This document shows positions 1 through 6,915 of a stretch of DNA of 7,362 nt, one piece after another. The DNA is taken from the NCBI GenBank assembly GCA_013911625.1, contig JACESW010000062.1, positions 1 through 7,362 on the forward strand, in the 5' to 3' direction. The notes under the pieces are model-generated. The model was not told the DNA's origin. It was given only the letters and a program-made list of their open reading frames with translations, and searched no databases. Within the stretch, counting starts at the first letter, position 1. Each line of letters opens with the position of its first letter. The translations under genes were made by a program, and so were the position numbers. The stretch is from Cryomorphaceae bacterium (lineage in GTDB: Bacteria; Bacteroidota; Bacteroidia; Flavobacteriales; Schleiferiaceae).

Positions 1-30
1 TCTTTGCACGCTCATTCAGATGGGGAACTA

Positions 31-531
31 ATGAAGACCAAGGACTTTACCATAACATATATTGGCTTAAAGCTTGGTTCTCACGAGTTTAATTACGATT
101 TGAATGATACGTTCTTTGAACTTTTTGAATTCTCAGACTACAGCGGCCTAAAAGGTATGGCTCAGATGAAAATGTTGAAAAGTGAAACTGTTCTTGATTT
201 GGACTTTTCATTCAGCGGAAGCATCACTGCACCTTGCGACGTGACCAACGAACCCTATACTCAGGAACTGGAAAATAGTTTCTCCATGCAGGTAAAGTTT
301 GGTGAGGAATACAACGACGAAAACGATGAGTTACTCATCTTGCCGCACGGCGAACACTCGTTTAACATTGCTCAGTACATGTACGAACTAGTCGTTTTAA
401 GCATTCCGCCTAAACTAAATGGACCGAATGCTGGAAATGGCCTTGAGGATTTTATTGAAGACGAAGAAGAAAATGAAAAAGAGACTGATCCTAGATGGGA
501 TCAATTAAAAAACTTGTTGAATAATAAATAG
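31..531 (+). CDS. YceD/DUF177 family protein
   Basis: This 166-residue protein belongs to the YceD/DUF177 family, which is widely encoded directly upstream of rpmF and is linked to ribosome or large-subunit rRNA metabolism; its biochemical role is not settled. The ATG at 31 is chosen because the N-terminus ([20 protein letters not shown]) matches the usual Bacteroidota start of a short strand followed by a GLKxGxHxF motif. The frame is open to the left edge, with a TTG at 4, so a longer start cannot be formally excluded. The core motif [10 protein letters not shown] (about residues 66-75) keeps one cysteine where many homologues have a CxRC pair. The C-terminus has an acidic stretch (about 139-152) followed by [11 protein letters not shown], the usual family ending. 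It is 8 bases upstream of rpmF, so the two are almost certainly co-transcribed. Family call is firm; function is uncertain. Confidence 0.87.
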   Translation: MKTKDFTITYIGLKLGSHEFNYDLNDTFFELFEFSDYSGLKGMAQMKMLKSETVLDLDFSFSGSITAPCDVTNEPYTQELENSFSMQVKFGEEYNDENDELLILPHGEHSFNIAQYMYELVVLSIPPKLNGPNAGNGLEDFIEDEEENEKETDPRWDQLKNLLNNK

Positions 532-539
532 TATTAGAT

Positions 540-722
540 ATGGCACATCCTAAGCGCAGACAGTCAAGCACGAGAAGAGACAAGCGCAGAACTCATTACA
601 AAGCGGCCGATCAGCAATTAGCGATTTGCCCTACTACTGGCGAAGCACACCTTTACCATCGTGCACACTGGCACGAAGGAAAACTTTACTACAAGGGTAA
701 AGTAGTTATGGAGAAGGCATAA
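540..722 (+). CDS. rpmF: 50S ribosomal protein L32
   Basis: This 60-residue protein is large-subunit ribosomal protein L32. The basic N-terminus [20 protein letters not shown] is the standard L32 start, the length is normal, and it follows the DUF177 gene as in most bacteria. The second half departs from the zinc-ribbon form. Where zinc-binding L32 has two CxxC pairs, this protein has CPTT (C30, T33) and HWHE (H43, E46), so only one cysteine remains. This is the form I know from Flavobacteriales and is not a sign of decay. The gene is followed after about 30 bases by an intrinsic terminator, so it probably ends the transcript that starts upstream of the DUF177 gene. Confidence 0.97.
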   Translation: MAHPKRRQSSTRRDKRRTHYKAADQQLAICPTTGEAHLYHRAHWHEGKLYYKGKVVMEKA

Positions 723-753
723 GCCTTTGCTAATAAATCATTGATTTACAGAT

Positions 754-787
754 AAGTAGCCCCTAAAAAGGCTACTTTTTCTTTTTT
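754..787 (+). terminator. Intrinsic terminator after rpmF
   Basis: An 8-base-pair perfect stem is formed by AAGTAGCC (754-761) and GGCTACTT (770-777), with an 8-base loop (CCTAAAAA). The 3' arm runs straight into a T-rich tail, TTTTTCTTTTTT (776-787). It sits 31 bases after the rpmF stop codon and 52 bases before the fabH start. It is best read as ending or attenuating the DUF177-rpmF transcript. Confidence 0.85.
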
Positions 788-839
788 AAATGAGGTTTTA
801 AAAATAGACCGCCTATTTTAGCCCACTCAACAAAGCACG

Positions 840-1832
840 ATGAAAGCAGCAATTACAGCGATCGGAGGGTATGTTCCAGAGTATGTTCTAACGAATGCCG
901 AGTTAGAAACCATGGTCGAAACCAATGACGAATGGATTACTACTCGAACCGGAATTAAGGAGCGTCGCATCCTTAAACCAGAAGAAGGCCGCGGTGCCTC
1001 TTATCTAGCAATCAAAGCCGTTGAAGCCATGAAGGAAGAATACGGTGTAAGCGTTGAAGACGTTGACCTCGTAATTCTAGCTTCAGTAACTGGTGATATG
1101 CCGGTTGCAATAACTTCAGCATATATCGCACAAGAGATAGGTGCCAAGAATGCCTACGCTTTTGACCTGCAAGCAGCATGTTCTTCGTTCTTATATGCAG
1201 TAAGTAATGCAGCAGCCTATATTGAATCTGGTAAATACAAGAAAGTACTGGTCGTGGGCTCTGATGTCATGAGCTCTATTGTGGACTATACAGACCGTAC
1301 TACCTGTATCTTGTTTGGTGATGGATGTGGGGTCGCTCTCATGGAGCCGAACTATGAAGGTCTTGGTGTACAAGATGAGCTTCTACGTACGGACGCTACA
1401 GGACGAGATTTCTTGCGTATTGAAGCTGGTGGGTCTTTCCTTCCGCCGTCTCATGAGACCATAGACAATAAACAGCACGCCATCCGTCAAGAAGGTCAAA
1501 GCGTTTTCCGCTTCGCCGTGAGTCGCATGGCAGATACTTCTGCAGAACTTTTAGAAAAAAATGGACTTACAGGTGATGATGTGGCCTATTTGGTTCCACA
1601 CCAAGCCAATTTGAGAATCATCGATGCTACAGCGCGTCGTATGGAATTGACCAAAGACAAGGTTGTTGTGAACATTGAAAAGTACGGCAACACCACCTCT
1701 GCTACTATCCCACTCGGGATGTGGGACTACAGAGATAAATTCAAGAAAGGTGATAACATCTTCTTCGCAGCCTTCGGTGGAGGATTTACGTGGGGAGCCA
1801 TGTGGGTCAAATGGGCCATCGATAAAAAATAA
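840..1832 (+). CDS. fabH: Beta-ketoacyl-ACP synthase III (KAS III)
   Basis: FabH starts type II fatty-acid synthesis in the cytoplasm by condensing an acyl-CoA primer (acetyl- or branched-chain acyl-CoA) with malonyl-ACP. The 330-residue length is normal. The full Cys-His-Asn triad is visible: C114 in DLQAACSSFLYA, H254 in LVPHQANLRI and N284 in EKYGNTTSA. The N-terminal strand with TGIKERR (37-43) and the C-terminal FGGGFTWGAMWVKW also fit the family. The ATG at 840 places the usual MKAAITAIGGYVPE start at residue 1, with no Shine-Dalgarno-like sequence upstream. plsX, which lies between rpmF and fabH in E. coli, is absent here. accB follows after 33 bases, so fabH-accB-accC is probably one transcript devoted to making and using malonyl units. 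Primer chain specificity cannot be read with confidence. Confidence 0.97.
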   Translation: MKAAITAIGGYVPEYVLTNAELETMVETNDEWITTRTGIKERRILKPEEGRGASYLAIKAVEAMKEEYGVSVEDVDLVILASVTGDMPVAITSAYIAQEIGAKNAYAFDLQAACSSFLYAVSNAAAYIESGKYKKVLVVGSDVMSSIVDYTDRTTCILFGDGCGVALMEPNYEGLGVQDELLRTDATGRDFLRIEAGGSFLPPSHETIDNKQHAIRQEGQSVFRFAVSRMADTSAELLEKNGLTGDDVAYLVPHQANLRIIDATARRMELTKDKVVVNIEKYGNTTSATIPLGMWDYRDKFKKGDNIFFAAFGGGFTWGAMWVKWAIDKK

Positions 1833-1865
1833 CTCGTAAATTCATATTCCTAAATACACAAGAAC

Positions 1866-2351
1866 ATGGACTTGAAAGAAATCCAAGCGCTCATCAAATT
1901 CGTTGCTAAAAGCGGCGCTCAAGAAGTGAGTCTAGAAACTGAAGATTTCAAGATTAACATTAAAACTGCATCAGAAGGTTCTGATCAGCCAACCATTATT
2001 CAAACCGTTGCTCCACAGGCTGCCATGCCAGTTGCTGCAGCTCCAGCACCAGCTGCTGCCCCGGCTCCTGCTGCTCCTGCTGCAGAAGCTCCAGCAGAGG
2101 ACAACAGCAAATACATCGAGGTAAAGTCTCCAATGATTGGAACATTCTACCGCAGCCCATCTCCAGACCAAGATGCTTTTGTAAAAGTCGGTTCTGAGAT
2201 TAAGCCAGGTGATGTGCTGTGTATCGTTGAGGCGATGAAGCTCTTCAACGAGATTGAAAGTGAAGTAAGTGGTAAGATTGTTAAAGTCTTAGTTGACGAT
2301 CAAAGCCCTATCGAATACGATCAGCCATTGTTCTTGGTAGATCCTTCGTAA
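1866..2351 (+). CDS. accB: Acetyl-CoA carboxylase biotin carboxyl carrier protein (BCCP)
   Basis: AccB carries biotin between the biotin carboxylase and carboxyltransferase halves of acetyl-CoA carboxylase. The 161-residue protein has the standard layout. A short N-terminal segment (about 1-35, starting [16 protein letters not shown]) is followed by a flexible Ala/Pro-rich linker (about 49-78) and a C-terminal biotinyl domain (about 83-159). The biotinylation motif is [10 protein letters not shown], with acceptor lysine K125. The segment [15 protein letters not shown] (95-109) corresponds to the protruding 'thumb' that distinguishes acetyl-CoA carboxylase BCCPs from other biotinyl domains. 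K125 would be modified by a biotin protein ligase encoded elsewhere. accC begins 21 bases downstream, and an inverted repeat overlaps the stop codon. Confidence 0.97.
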   Translation: MDLKEIQALIKFVAKSGAQEVSLETEDFKINIKTASEGSDQPTIIQTVAPQAAMPVAAAPAPAAAPAPAAPAAEAPAEDNSKYIEVKSPMIGTFYRSPSPDQDAFVKVGSEIKPGDVLCIVEAMKLFNEIESEVSGKIVKVLVDDQSPIEYDQPLFLVDPS

Positions 2352-2360
2352 CCTTACGAA
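2345..2360 (+). repeat. Inverted repeat at the accB stop / accB-accC junction
   Basis: TTCGTAA (2345-2351) and TTACGAA (2354-2360) are perfect inverted arms separated by two bases. In RNA this would give a 6-base-pair hairpin with an ACCT loop. The left arm includes the accB stop codon, and the hairpin ends 12 bases before the accC ATG. No T-run follows, so it is not a standard terminator. It could influence mRNA stability, processing or translation of accC, or it could be chance. Confidence 0.5.
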
Positions 2361-2372
2361 AACACACTCGTT

Positions 2373-3722
2373 ATGTTTAAGAAAGTACTCATTGCCAATA
2401 GGGGTGAGATCGCACTTCGCGTGATTCGTACCTGCAAAGAAATGGGCATCAAAACGGTGGCCGTTTACTCTAAAGCAGATGCAGATTCATTGCACGTTCG
2501 TTTCGCAGACGAAGCAGTTTGTATTGGTCCTGCAGCATCTTCGGAAAGCTACCTCAGCATTCCTAACATTATTGCTGCTGCCGAAATTACCAATGCCGAC
2601 GCTATTCACCCGGGATACGGGTTCTTGAGTGAGAATGCAAAGTTTTCACGCATCTGTGCAGAGCACGGCATCAAGTTTATCGGTGCTTCTGGTGATCAGA
2701 TTGATAAAATGGGAGACAAGGCAACTGCCAAAGAGACCATGAAAGAAGCCGGTGTACCATGTGTGCCAGGCTCCGAAGGTATCCTAGAAACCTATGAAGA
2801 TGCAGTAACTAAAGCCCGTGACATAGGCTACCCAGTAATGATCAAAGCGACCGCCGGTGGTGGTGGTAAGGGTATGCGTGCCATTCTAGAGGAGAGCGAA
2901 CTTCAAGGCGCATGGGACAGTGCTCGCCGCGAGGCTGCAGCTGCCTTTGGCAACGACGGCATGTACATGGAGAAACTTATACTTGAGCCGCGTCACATTG
3001 AAGTTCAGATTATCGGCGATAGCTTCGGTAAGGCTTGTCACTTGAGTGAGCGTGATTGTTCTGTACAACGTCGCCATCAAAAATTGGTTGAAGAAACACC
3101 TTCCCCATTTATGACGGATAAACTCCGTAAGAAAATGGGCGAAGCAGCTGTGAAAGCAGCAGAATATATCGCTTATGAGGGTGCAGGTACTGTAGAGTTC
3201 CTAGTAGATAAGGATAGAAACTTCTACTTCATGGAAATGAATACGCGTATCCAGGTAGAACACCCGATTACCGAACAAGTAGTTGGCTTTGATCTCATCC
3301 GTGAACAGATTAAAGTTGCTGCTGGAGAGCCAATTTCTGGTAAAAACTACTTGCCTCAGATGCACAGCATTGAAGTTCGAATCAATGCGGAAGATGCATT
3401 TAACGACTTCCGTCCTTCGCCAGGAGTGATTACTTCATTCCACGCGCCAGGTGGTCACGGTGTTCGTTTAGATACGCACTGTTACAGCGGCTACGCTATC
3501 CCACCGTATTACGACTCTATGATCGCCAAACTGATCATTACTGCACGTACGCGTGAGGAATCTTTGGACAAGCTAGAGCGTGCTTTGGACGAATTTATCA
3601 TCGAAGGAATTAAAACAACTATCCCGTTCCACCAGCAATTGATAAAGAACGAAAAGTTCCGCGAAGGTGTATACACTACTAAATTTATGGAAGACTTCGT
3701 ATTGGAAGATCCAGCGGAGTAA
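2373..3722 (+). CDS. accC: Acetyl-CoA carboxylase biotin carboxylase subunit
   Basis: AccC is the ATP- and bicarbonate-dependent enzyme that carboxylates biotin on AccB, the first half-reaction of acetyl-CoA carboxylase. The 449-residue length equals the family norm. The N-terminal domain begins [16 protein letters not shown] and contains [10 protein letters not shown] (79-88). The ATP-grasp part has K116, K158 and the glycine-rich loop [11 protein letters not shown] (159-169). Metal and catalytic residues are present: E275, E288 and R292 in [12 protein letters not shown], with E296 as the expected base. R336 in EVRINAED matches the conserved biotin/bicarbonate-site arginine. The protein ends after the biotin-carboxylase C-terminal domain with no fused biotinyl domain, so it is the stand-alone bacterial subunit and not a pyruvate or propionyl-CoA carboxylase fusion. 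The tight link to accB supports the acetyl-CoA assignment. accA and accD are not in the window. Confidence 0.97.
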   Translation: MFKKVLIANRGEIALRVIRTCKEMGIKTVAVYSKADADSLHVRFADEAVCIGPAASSESYLSIPNIIAAAEITNADAIHPGYGFLSENAKFSRICAEHGIKFIGASGDQIDKMGDKATAKETMKEAGVPCVPGSEGILETYEDAVTKARDIGYPVMIKATAGGGGKGMRAILEESELQGAWDSARREAAAAFGNDGMYMEKLILEPRHIEVQIIGDSFGKACHLSERDCSVQRRHQKLVEETPSPFMTDKLRKKMGEAAVKAAEYIAYEGAGTVEFLVDKDRNFYFMEMNTRIQVEHPITEQVVGFDLIREQIKVAAGEPISGKNYLPQMHSIEVRINAEDAFNDFRPSPGVITSFHAPGGHGVRLDTHCYSGYAIPPYYDSMIAKLIITARTREESLDKLERALDEFIIEGIKTTIPFHQQLIKNEKFREGVYTTKFMEDFVLEDPAE

Positions 3723-3744
3723 TATTCAAACAAATTCTTTTTAG

Positions 3745-3780
3745 AACCCCCCTTCTTTCGAGTAGGGGAGTTTTGTTTGC
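3745..3780 (+). terminator. Intrinsic terminator after accC
   Basis: Bases 3745-3756 pair with 3761-3772 around a TTCG loop (3757-3760). Paired segments are AAC/GTT, CCCCT/AGGGG and CT/AG, interrupted by a C-A and a T-T mismatch. The 3' arm runs into TTTTGTTTG. It lies 22 bases after the accC stop and probably ends the fabH-accB-accC transcript, insulating it from the operon that follows. Confidence 0.7.
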
Positions 3781-3820
3781 TTTGACCTTTTGGTTACAAG
3801 CTTTCCTTTTTCTGTTATGC

Positions 3821-3830
3821 ATTGGCCAAT
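3821..3830. promoter_or_regulatory. 10-base palindrome, possible operator
   Basis: ATTGGCCAAT is a perfect 10-base palindrome located 38 bases before the SDR start codon. It overlaps where the -33 element of the candidate promoter would lie, a suitable place for a repressor or activator. A single short palindrome can arise by chance, and AraC-family proteins usually bind longer direct or asymmetric repeats. Operator function is therefore only a suggestion. Confidence 0.3.
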
Positions 3831-3847
3831 TTACCATCGGATGTTTG
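3822..3847 (+). promoter_or_regulatory. Candidate Bacteroidota-type promoter for the SDR operon
   Basis: GATGTTTG (3840-3847) matches five of the six fixed bases of the Bacteroidota -7 consensus TAnnTTTG. A TTG at 3822-3824 could serve as the -33 element, although the 15-base spacing is shorter than usual. Transcription would start near 3853, giving a short leader before the ATG at 3869. The upstream accC terminator makes a promoter in this gap likely, but the exact placement is tentative. Confidence 0.35.
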
Positions 3848-3868
3848 TAGCGTTAAAAAACAGTTGAC

Positions 3869-4837
3869 ATGGCAAGCAAAAATTTAATTTGGGCGGACAA
3901 GGCCCTATTCGAAAAAAACTTAAAAGGAAAAACGTATATCATCACTGGGGCGAACTCAGGTGTTGGTTTTGAAACCGCACAACAACTTGTAAAGCAAGGA
4001 GCGCACGTGGTTATGGCTGTTCGTCGCACTGAGGCAGGAAAAGAAGCCGCTAAAAATTTCGGCTCGTTTGAAGGGACATATGAGATTATGAGATGTGACC
4101 TCGCAGATTTAGAATCTGTTAGAGCGTTCGTTGAAGCCTTCCTTAAAAAGCACAAGCAATTGGATGGTTTGGCATGTAATGCGGGTATGGTCAACATGAA
4201 GAATGAGCCCATCTACACTAAAGACGGCTTTGAGATCACTATGGCCGCGAGTTTCTTCGGACACTTTTTAATGACAGAATTGCTACTCGATACCTTGAAA
4301 GCTACGCCAGAAGCAAGAATGATTATACTTTCTTCCGTGGTGCACGCGGGCAGCCCTAAAAACCGCTACCAAGTACACTTGGACGACCTGCATTGGAAGA
4401 ATAGAAAATACAACAACTTCGCAGCCTACGGTGAGGCAAAGACTGCATCGGTTCAGTATGCGATGGAACTTGCAAAGCGCTTAGAAGGTACTGGAGTTAC
4501 CACCTACTCTATTCACCCCGGGTGGGCACGATCGAACTTTGGAAAAGGCGGCGGTGCATTTATGGACGCATTGATGGGTATGTTGACCCCTGTATTCTCT
4601 GCGCTTGGCTTTAGTGATAGCAGCTGGGAAAGCGCACAGACTTCATTGCATTGTCTATTGTCGGACGATGTTTCTAAACACAGCGGTGAATACTTCAGTC
4701 AGCACAGTGTTCTTTATAGGGATAAGGAGTGTAAGAAAGGTGGTTGGCCAATGAAATCGCCAAACCCACATGCCAACGATATGGAAGCCGCGAAAAAAAT
4801 CGTTGCTACAGCGCGTCCTTTAGTAGGCCTATCTTAG
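3869..4837 (+). CDS. SDR family NAD(P)-dependent oxidoreductase
   Basis: This 322-residue protein is a short-chain dehydrogenase/reductase resembling the retinol dehydrogenase / protochlorophyllide-reductase-like group. The cofactor motif TGANSGVG is at 26-33. R52-R53 at the end of the second strand suggests preference for NADP(H). D77 precedes the third turn, and the NAG motif is at 104-106. The catalytic serine is S155 or S156 in ILSSVVH, and the YxxxK motif is Y187-K191, followed by HPGWARSNF (216-224). The helix that usually reads VNHLGHF here reads AASFFGHF (126-133), so S128 replaces the Asn of the Asn-Ser-Tyr-Lys tetrad. The tail of about 100 residues after the core may help bind substrate. 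It is the first gene of a three-gene unit with the metallo-hydrolase and AraC regulator. The substrate is unknown; lipid-like aldehydes, ketones or alcohols are possible but unproven. Confidence 0.9.
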   Translation: MASKNLIWADKALFEKNLKGKTYIITGANSGVGFETAQQLVKQGAHVVMAVRRTEAGKEAAKNFGSFEGTYEIMRCDLADLESVRAFVEAFLKKHKQLDGLACNAGMVNMKNEPIYTKDGFEITMAASFFGHFLMTELLLDTLKATPEARMIILSSVVHAGSPKNRYQVHLDDLHWKNRKYNNFAAYGEAKTASVQYAMELAKRLEGTGVTTYSIHPGWARSNFGKGGGAFMDALMGMLTPVFSALGFSDSSWESAQTSLHCLLSDDVSKHSGEYFSQHSVLYRDKECKKGGWPMKSPNPHANDMEAAKKIVATARPLVGLS

Positions 4838-4856
4838 TAGCTCCGTAGCCCTAACT

Positions 4857-5975
4857 ATGAAGAGACTATTTAAGATGATTGGATTTATACTTGGAGGTTC
4901 CCTTCTATTGATGGTGATCATTGTTGCAATATTCGTAAATGTGAGTCCACAAATGGGCGGCAAGCATTCTAACGAGGATATAATTCGTTACCATGAAAGC
5001 GGCCATTATGTCGATGGTAAATTCATGAATCTTGTAGAAACGACTATGGATTTCACCTTCTCAAGCTCTATTGATTTGATGAAGGCCTATATCAAGGGTA
5101 ACCCTAAGTCCAAGCCGGATCACGAATTACCGGTTCTGGACGCAGATTCCACTGAAATTGCAAAGAATCGCGACGAAAGGCTTATTTGGTTCGGCCACTC
5201 TGCCTTCCTGCTTCACTTGGATGGAAAGAATATTCTAATTGACCCAATGCTTGGTCAACATCCGTCTCCAAGCCCTCTCGTGGGGACAAAAAGATTCACT
5301 GAAAAACTTCCTATCGAGGTTGAAGAGTTGCCAGAAATTGATGCCGTATTGATCTCGCACGATCATTACGATCATTTAGATTATGGAAGTATTCAAGCAT
5401 TAAAAGACAAAACCAAGGACTTCTATGTTCCATTAGGCGTTGGGGCACACCTTCGAGCTTGGGGTATAGACAGCAGTTGTATTCATGAGCACAATTGGTG
5501 GGATGAAAATCGAATTGACTCCATCGAGATCGCCTTTACTCCATCGAGACATTTTAGCGGACGTGGGTTGAATAATAATTCTTCAACCCTATGGGGTTCT
5601 TGGGTAATACACGGCACCAACAATAGGCTCTTCTTTAGTGGAGATAGTGGTTATGGAACTCATTTTAAGGACATCGGTGAAAAGTATGGGCCCTTTGATT
5701 TCGCAATGCTAGAGTGTGGGCAGTATAATAAGAACTGGACTCAAATTCACATGGCCCCTGAAGAGACAGCCATGGCAGCCGTAGATATAGGAACGAAGGG
5801 CATGATGCCTATACACTGGGGGTCTTTCAAGCTGGCATTACACGACTGGAACGAACCTGCAAAACGGGTTACTCAGAAAGCGAAGGAATTGGAAATGCCT
5901 ATCTTAATTCCAAAGATTGGTGCTCCGATTCCTCTGGATACATTGAACTACGACCAAGAGATTTGGTGGAACTGA
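4857..5975 (+). CDS. Membrane-anchored MBL-fold hydrolase, NAPE-PLD/RomA-like
   Basis: This 372-residue protein has a short basic N-terminus (MKRLFK), a single hydrophobic segment at about 7-28, and a metallo-beta-lactamase-fold domain from about 108. There is no lipobox cysteine, so an N-terminal anchor or uncleaved signal seems likely, with the catalytic domain outside the cytoplasmic membrane. The metal ligands are complete: HDHYDH (H168, H170, D172, H173), H232 in SRHFSGRG, D263 in FSGDSGYG and H320 in PIHWGSF. The motifs WFGHSAF (111-117), VPLG (191-194), HFSGRG and LWGSW (245-249) are those of the NAPE-hydrolysing phospholipase D / RomA branch of COG2220-type proteins. Phosphodiester hydrolysis of a phospholipid is the obvious family-based guess, but bacterial members are mostly uncharacterised. 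It lies 19 bases after the SDR gene and 17 before the AraC gene. Confidence 0.88.
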   Translation: MKRLFKMIGFILGGSLLLMVIIVAIFVNVSPQMGGKHSNEDIIRYHESGHYVDGKFMNLVETTMDFTFSSSIDLMKAYIKGNPKSKPDHELPVLDADSTEIAKNRDERLIWFGHSAFLLHLDGKNILIDPMLGQHPSPSPLVGTKRFTEKLPIEVEELPEIDAVLISHDHYDHLDYGSIQALKDKTKDFYVPLGVGAHLRAWGIDSSCIHEHNWWDENRIDSIEIAFTPSRHFSGRGLNNNSSTLWGSWVIHGTNNRLFFSGDSGYGTHFKDIGEKYGPFDFAMLECGQYNKNWTQIHMAPEETAMAAVDIGTKGMMPIHWGSFKLALHDWNEPAKRVTQKAKELEMPILIPKIGAPIPLDTLNYDQEIWWN

Positions 5976-5992
5976 CATAAAACCCTTGAAAC

Positions 5993-6913
5993 ATGACAGA
6001 TTTACTACGCATTACTAGCGTGTCTCAATTTCACGAACTGCTTGGCCTACCAGCGCCTCAACACCCTTTGATTAGTTTTATCAAAGAAGATGAAGGAATG
6101 AATATGGAGGGAATGGACGAAGCATTGTTCAATGTTCGATTCACCTCAGATATGTATACCGTCATGTTTAAGGACAAGGTAAGTGGCTCTTTAGGCTACG
6201 GTAGAAGTTCTTATGATTTTCAAGAAGGAACACTCATCTTTGGAAGCCCTGGTCAGGTATTCACTTCACCCAAAAAAGAGCAGCTTCAAGGCAATATGGG
6301 CTGGACGTTGCTGTTCCATCCGGATTTGCTTTTAAAGTCGCCGCTCAACCATAACATCGACAGTTTTACCTACTTCTCTTATGAAGTAAACGAGGCACTC
6401 CATTTAAGTGATAAAGAGGCCAATGTTGTGCTTCAAGTCATTGAGCAAATTAAAACCGAATATGCTCAGAACATTGATCAACACAGTCAAAACCTCATTG
6501 TATCGAATCTCGAACTGCTTTTGAGCTACTGCATGCGCTTTTACGACCGTCAGTTTTACACGCGAACAAATATGAATAGCGATTTTGTGAGCCAATTCGA
6601 GAGGCTCCTAAAAGCCTATTTCGCCTCAGGATTGCATTTGACACATGGCATTCCTTCACTCTCCTATTTCGGTGCTGAAATGAATATGTCAGCACATTAC
6701 CTAAGCGACCTATTGAAGAAAGAAACGGGTAAGGGAATCAAAGAATACGTAGACGACTACATCGTCCGTTCTGCTAAGGGCATGCTTCTAGGATCTAACG
6801 ACTCCATCAGCCAAATCGCTTATGATTTAGGCTTCGAATACCCTCAAAGCTTTTCGCGGCTGTTTAAAAAGAAAGTAGGGCAGAGCCCCGGGGACTACCG
6901 TAAATTGAATTAA
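5993..6913 (+). CDS. AraC family transcriptional regulator
   Basis: This 306-residue protein has the AraC/XylS layout of an N-terminal sensing domain and a C-terminal DNA-binding domain. Residues about 25-185 look like a degenerate cupin-type ligand-binding region, including GTLIFGSPGQVF (79-90) and GWTLLFHP (103-110). The DNA-binding part covers about 197-304. The first helix-turn-helix is about 222-246 (MNMSAHYLSDLLKKETG). The second is about 271-300, with the family signature SISQIAYDLGFEYPQSFSRL followed by FKKKVGQSPGDYRK. It is the last gene of the three-gene + strand unit, 17 bases after the metallo-hydrolase gene, and a strong terminator follows. By position it probably controls its own operon, perhaps through the region before 3869, but this is inference. 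The ligand is unknown. Confidence 0.93.
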   Translation: MTDLLRITSVSQFHELLGLPAPQHPLISFIKEDEGMNMEGMDEALFNVRFTSDMYTVMFKDKVSGSLGYGRSSYDFQEGTLIFGSPGQVFTSPKKEQLQGNMGWTLLFHPDLLLKSPLNHNIDSFTYFSYEVNEALHLSDKEANVVLQVIEQIKTEYAQNIDQHSQNLIVSNLELLLSYCMRFYDRQFYTRTNMNSDFVSQFERLLKAYFASGLHLTHGIPSLSYFGAEMNMSAHYLSDLLKKETGKGIKEYVDDYIVRSAKGMLLGSNDSISQIAYDLGFEYPQSFSRLFKKKVGQSPGDYRKLN

Positions 6914-6915
6914 AC

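Noticed and set aside
4..30. N-terminal extension of the DUF177 protein from a TTG at 4
   Set aside because: The conserved family N-terminus begins at the ATG at 31, and the extra residues resemble nothing in the family. The open frame at the edge is noted in the feature.
814..821. TATTTTAG as a -7 promoter element for fabH
   Set aside because: It is one base off TAnnTTTG, but no TTG-type -33 element lies at a suitable distance. A promoter here is plausible from the terminator context but is not supported by the sequence.
2010..2099. Repetitive GCT/CCA-rich stretch in accB
   Set aside because: It encodes the Ala/Pro linker normal for BCCP. It is imperfect and in frame, so it is not a separate repeat element.
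1971..2171. - strand frame across the accB linker, rich in Trp, Cys and Ser
   Set aside because: Its composition is the reverse complement of the Ala/Pro-rich linker codons, which explains the frame without any gene.
3853..4212. 119-residue open frame on the - strand inside the SDR gene
   Set aside because: It lies antisense to a gene with clear motifs, its translation shows no recognisable domain, and it has no operon context. It is a shadow of the coding frame.
4857..5975. True beta-lactamase activity for the MBL-fold protein
   Set aside because: The motif set (HFSGRG, LWGSW, HWGSF) is that of the NAPE-PLD/RomA branch and not of class B beta-lactamases.
6404..6695. Two overlapping - strand frames within the AraC gene
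   Set aside because: They are short, cysteine/arginine-rich or low-similarity translations antisense to a well-supported regulator.
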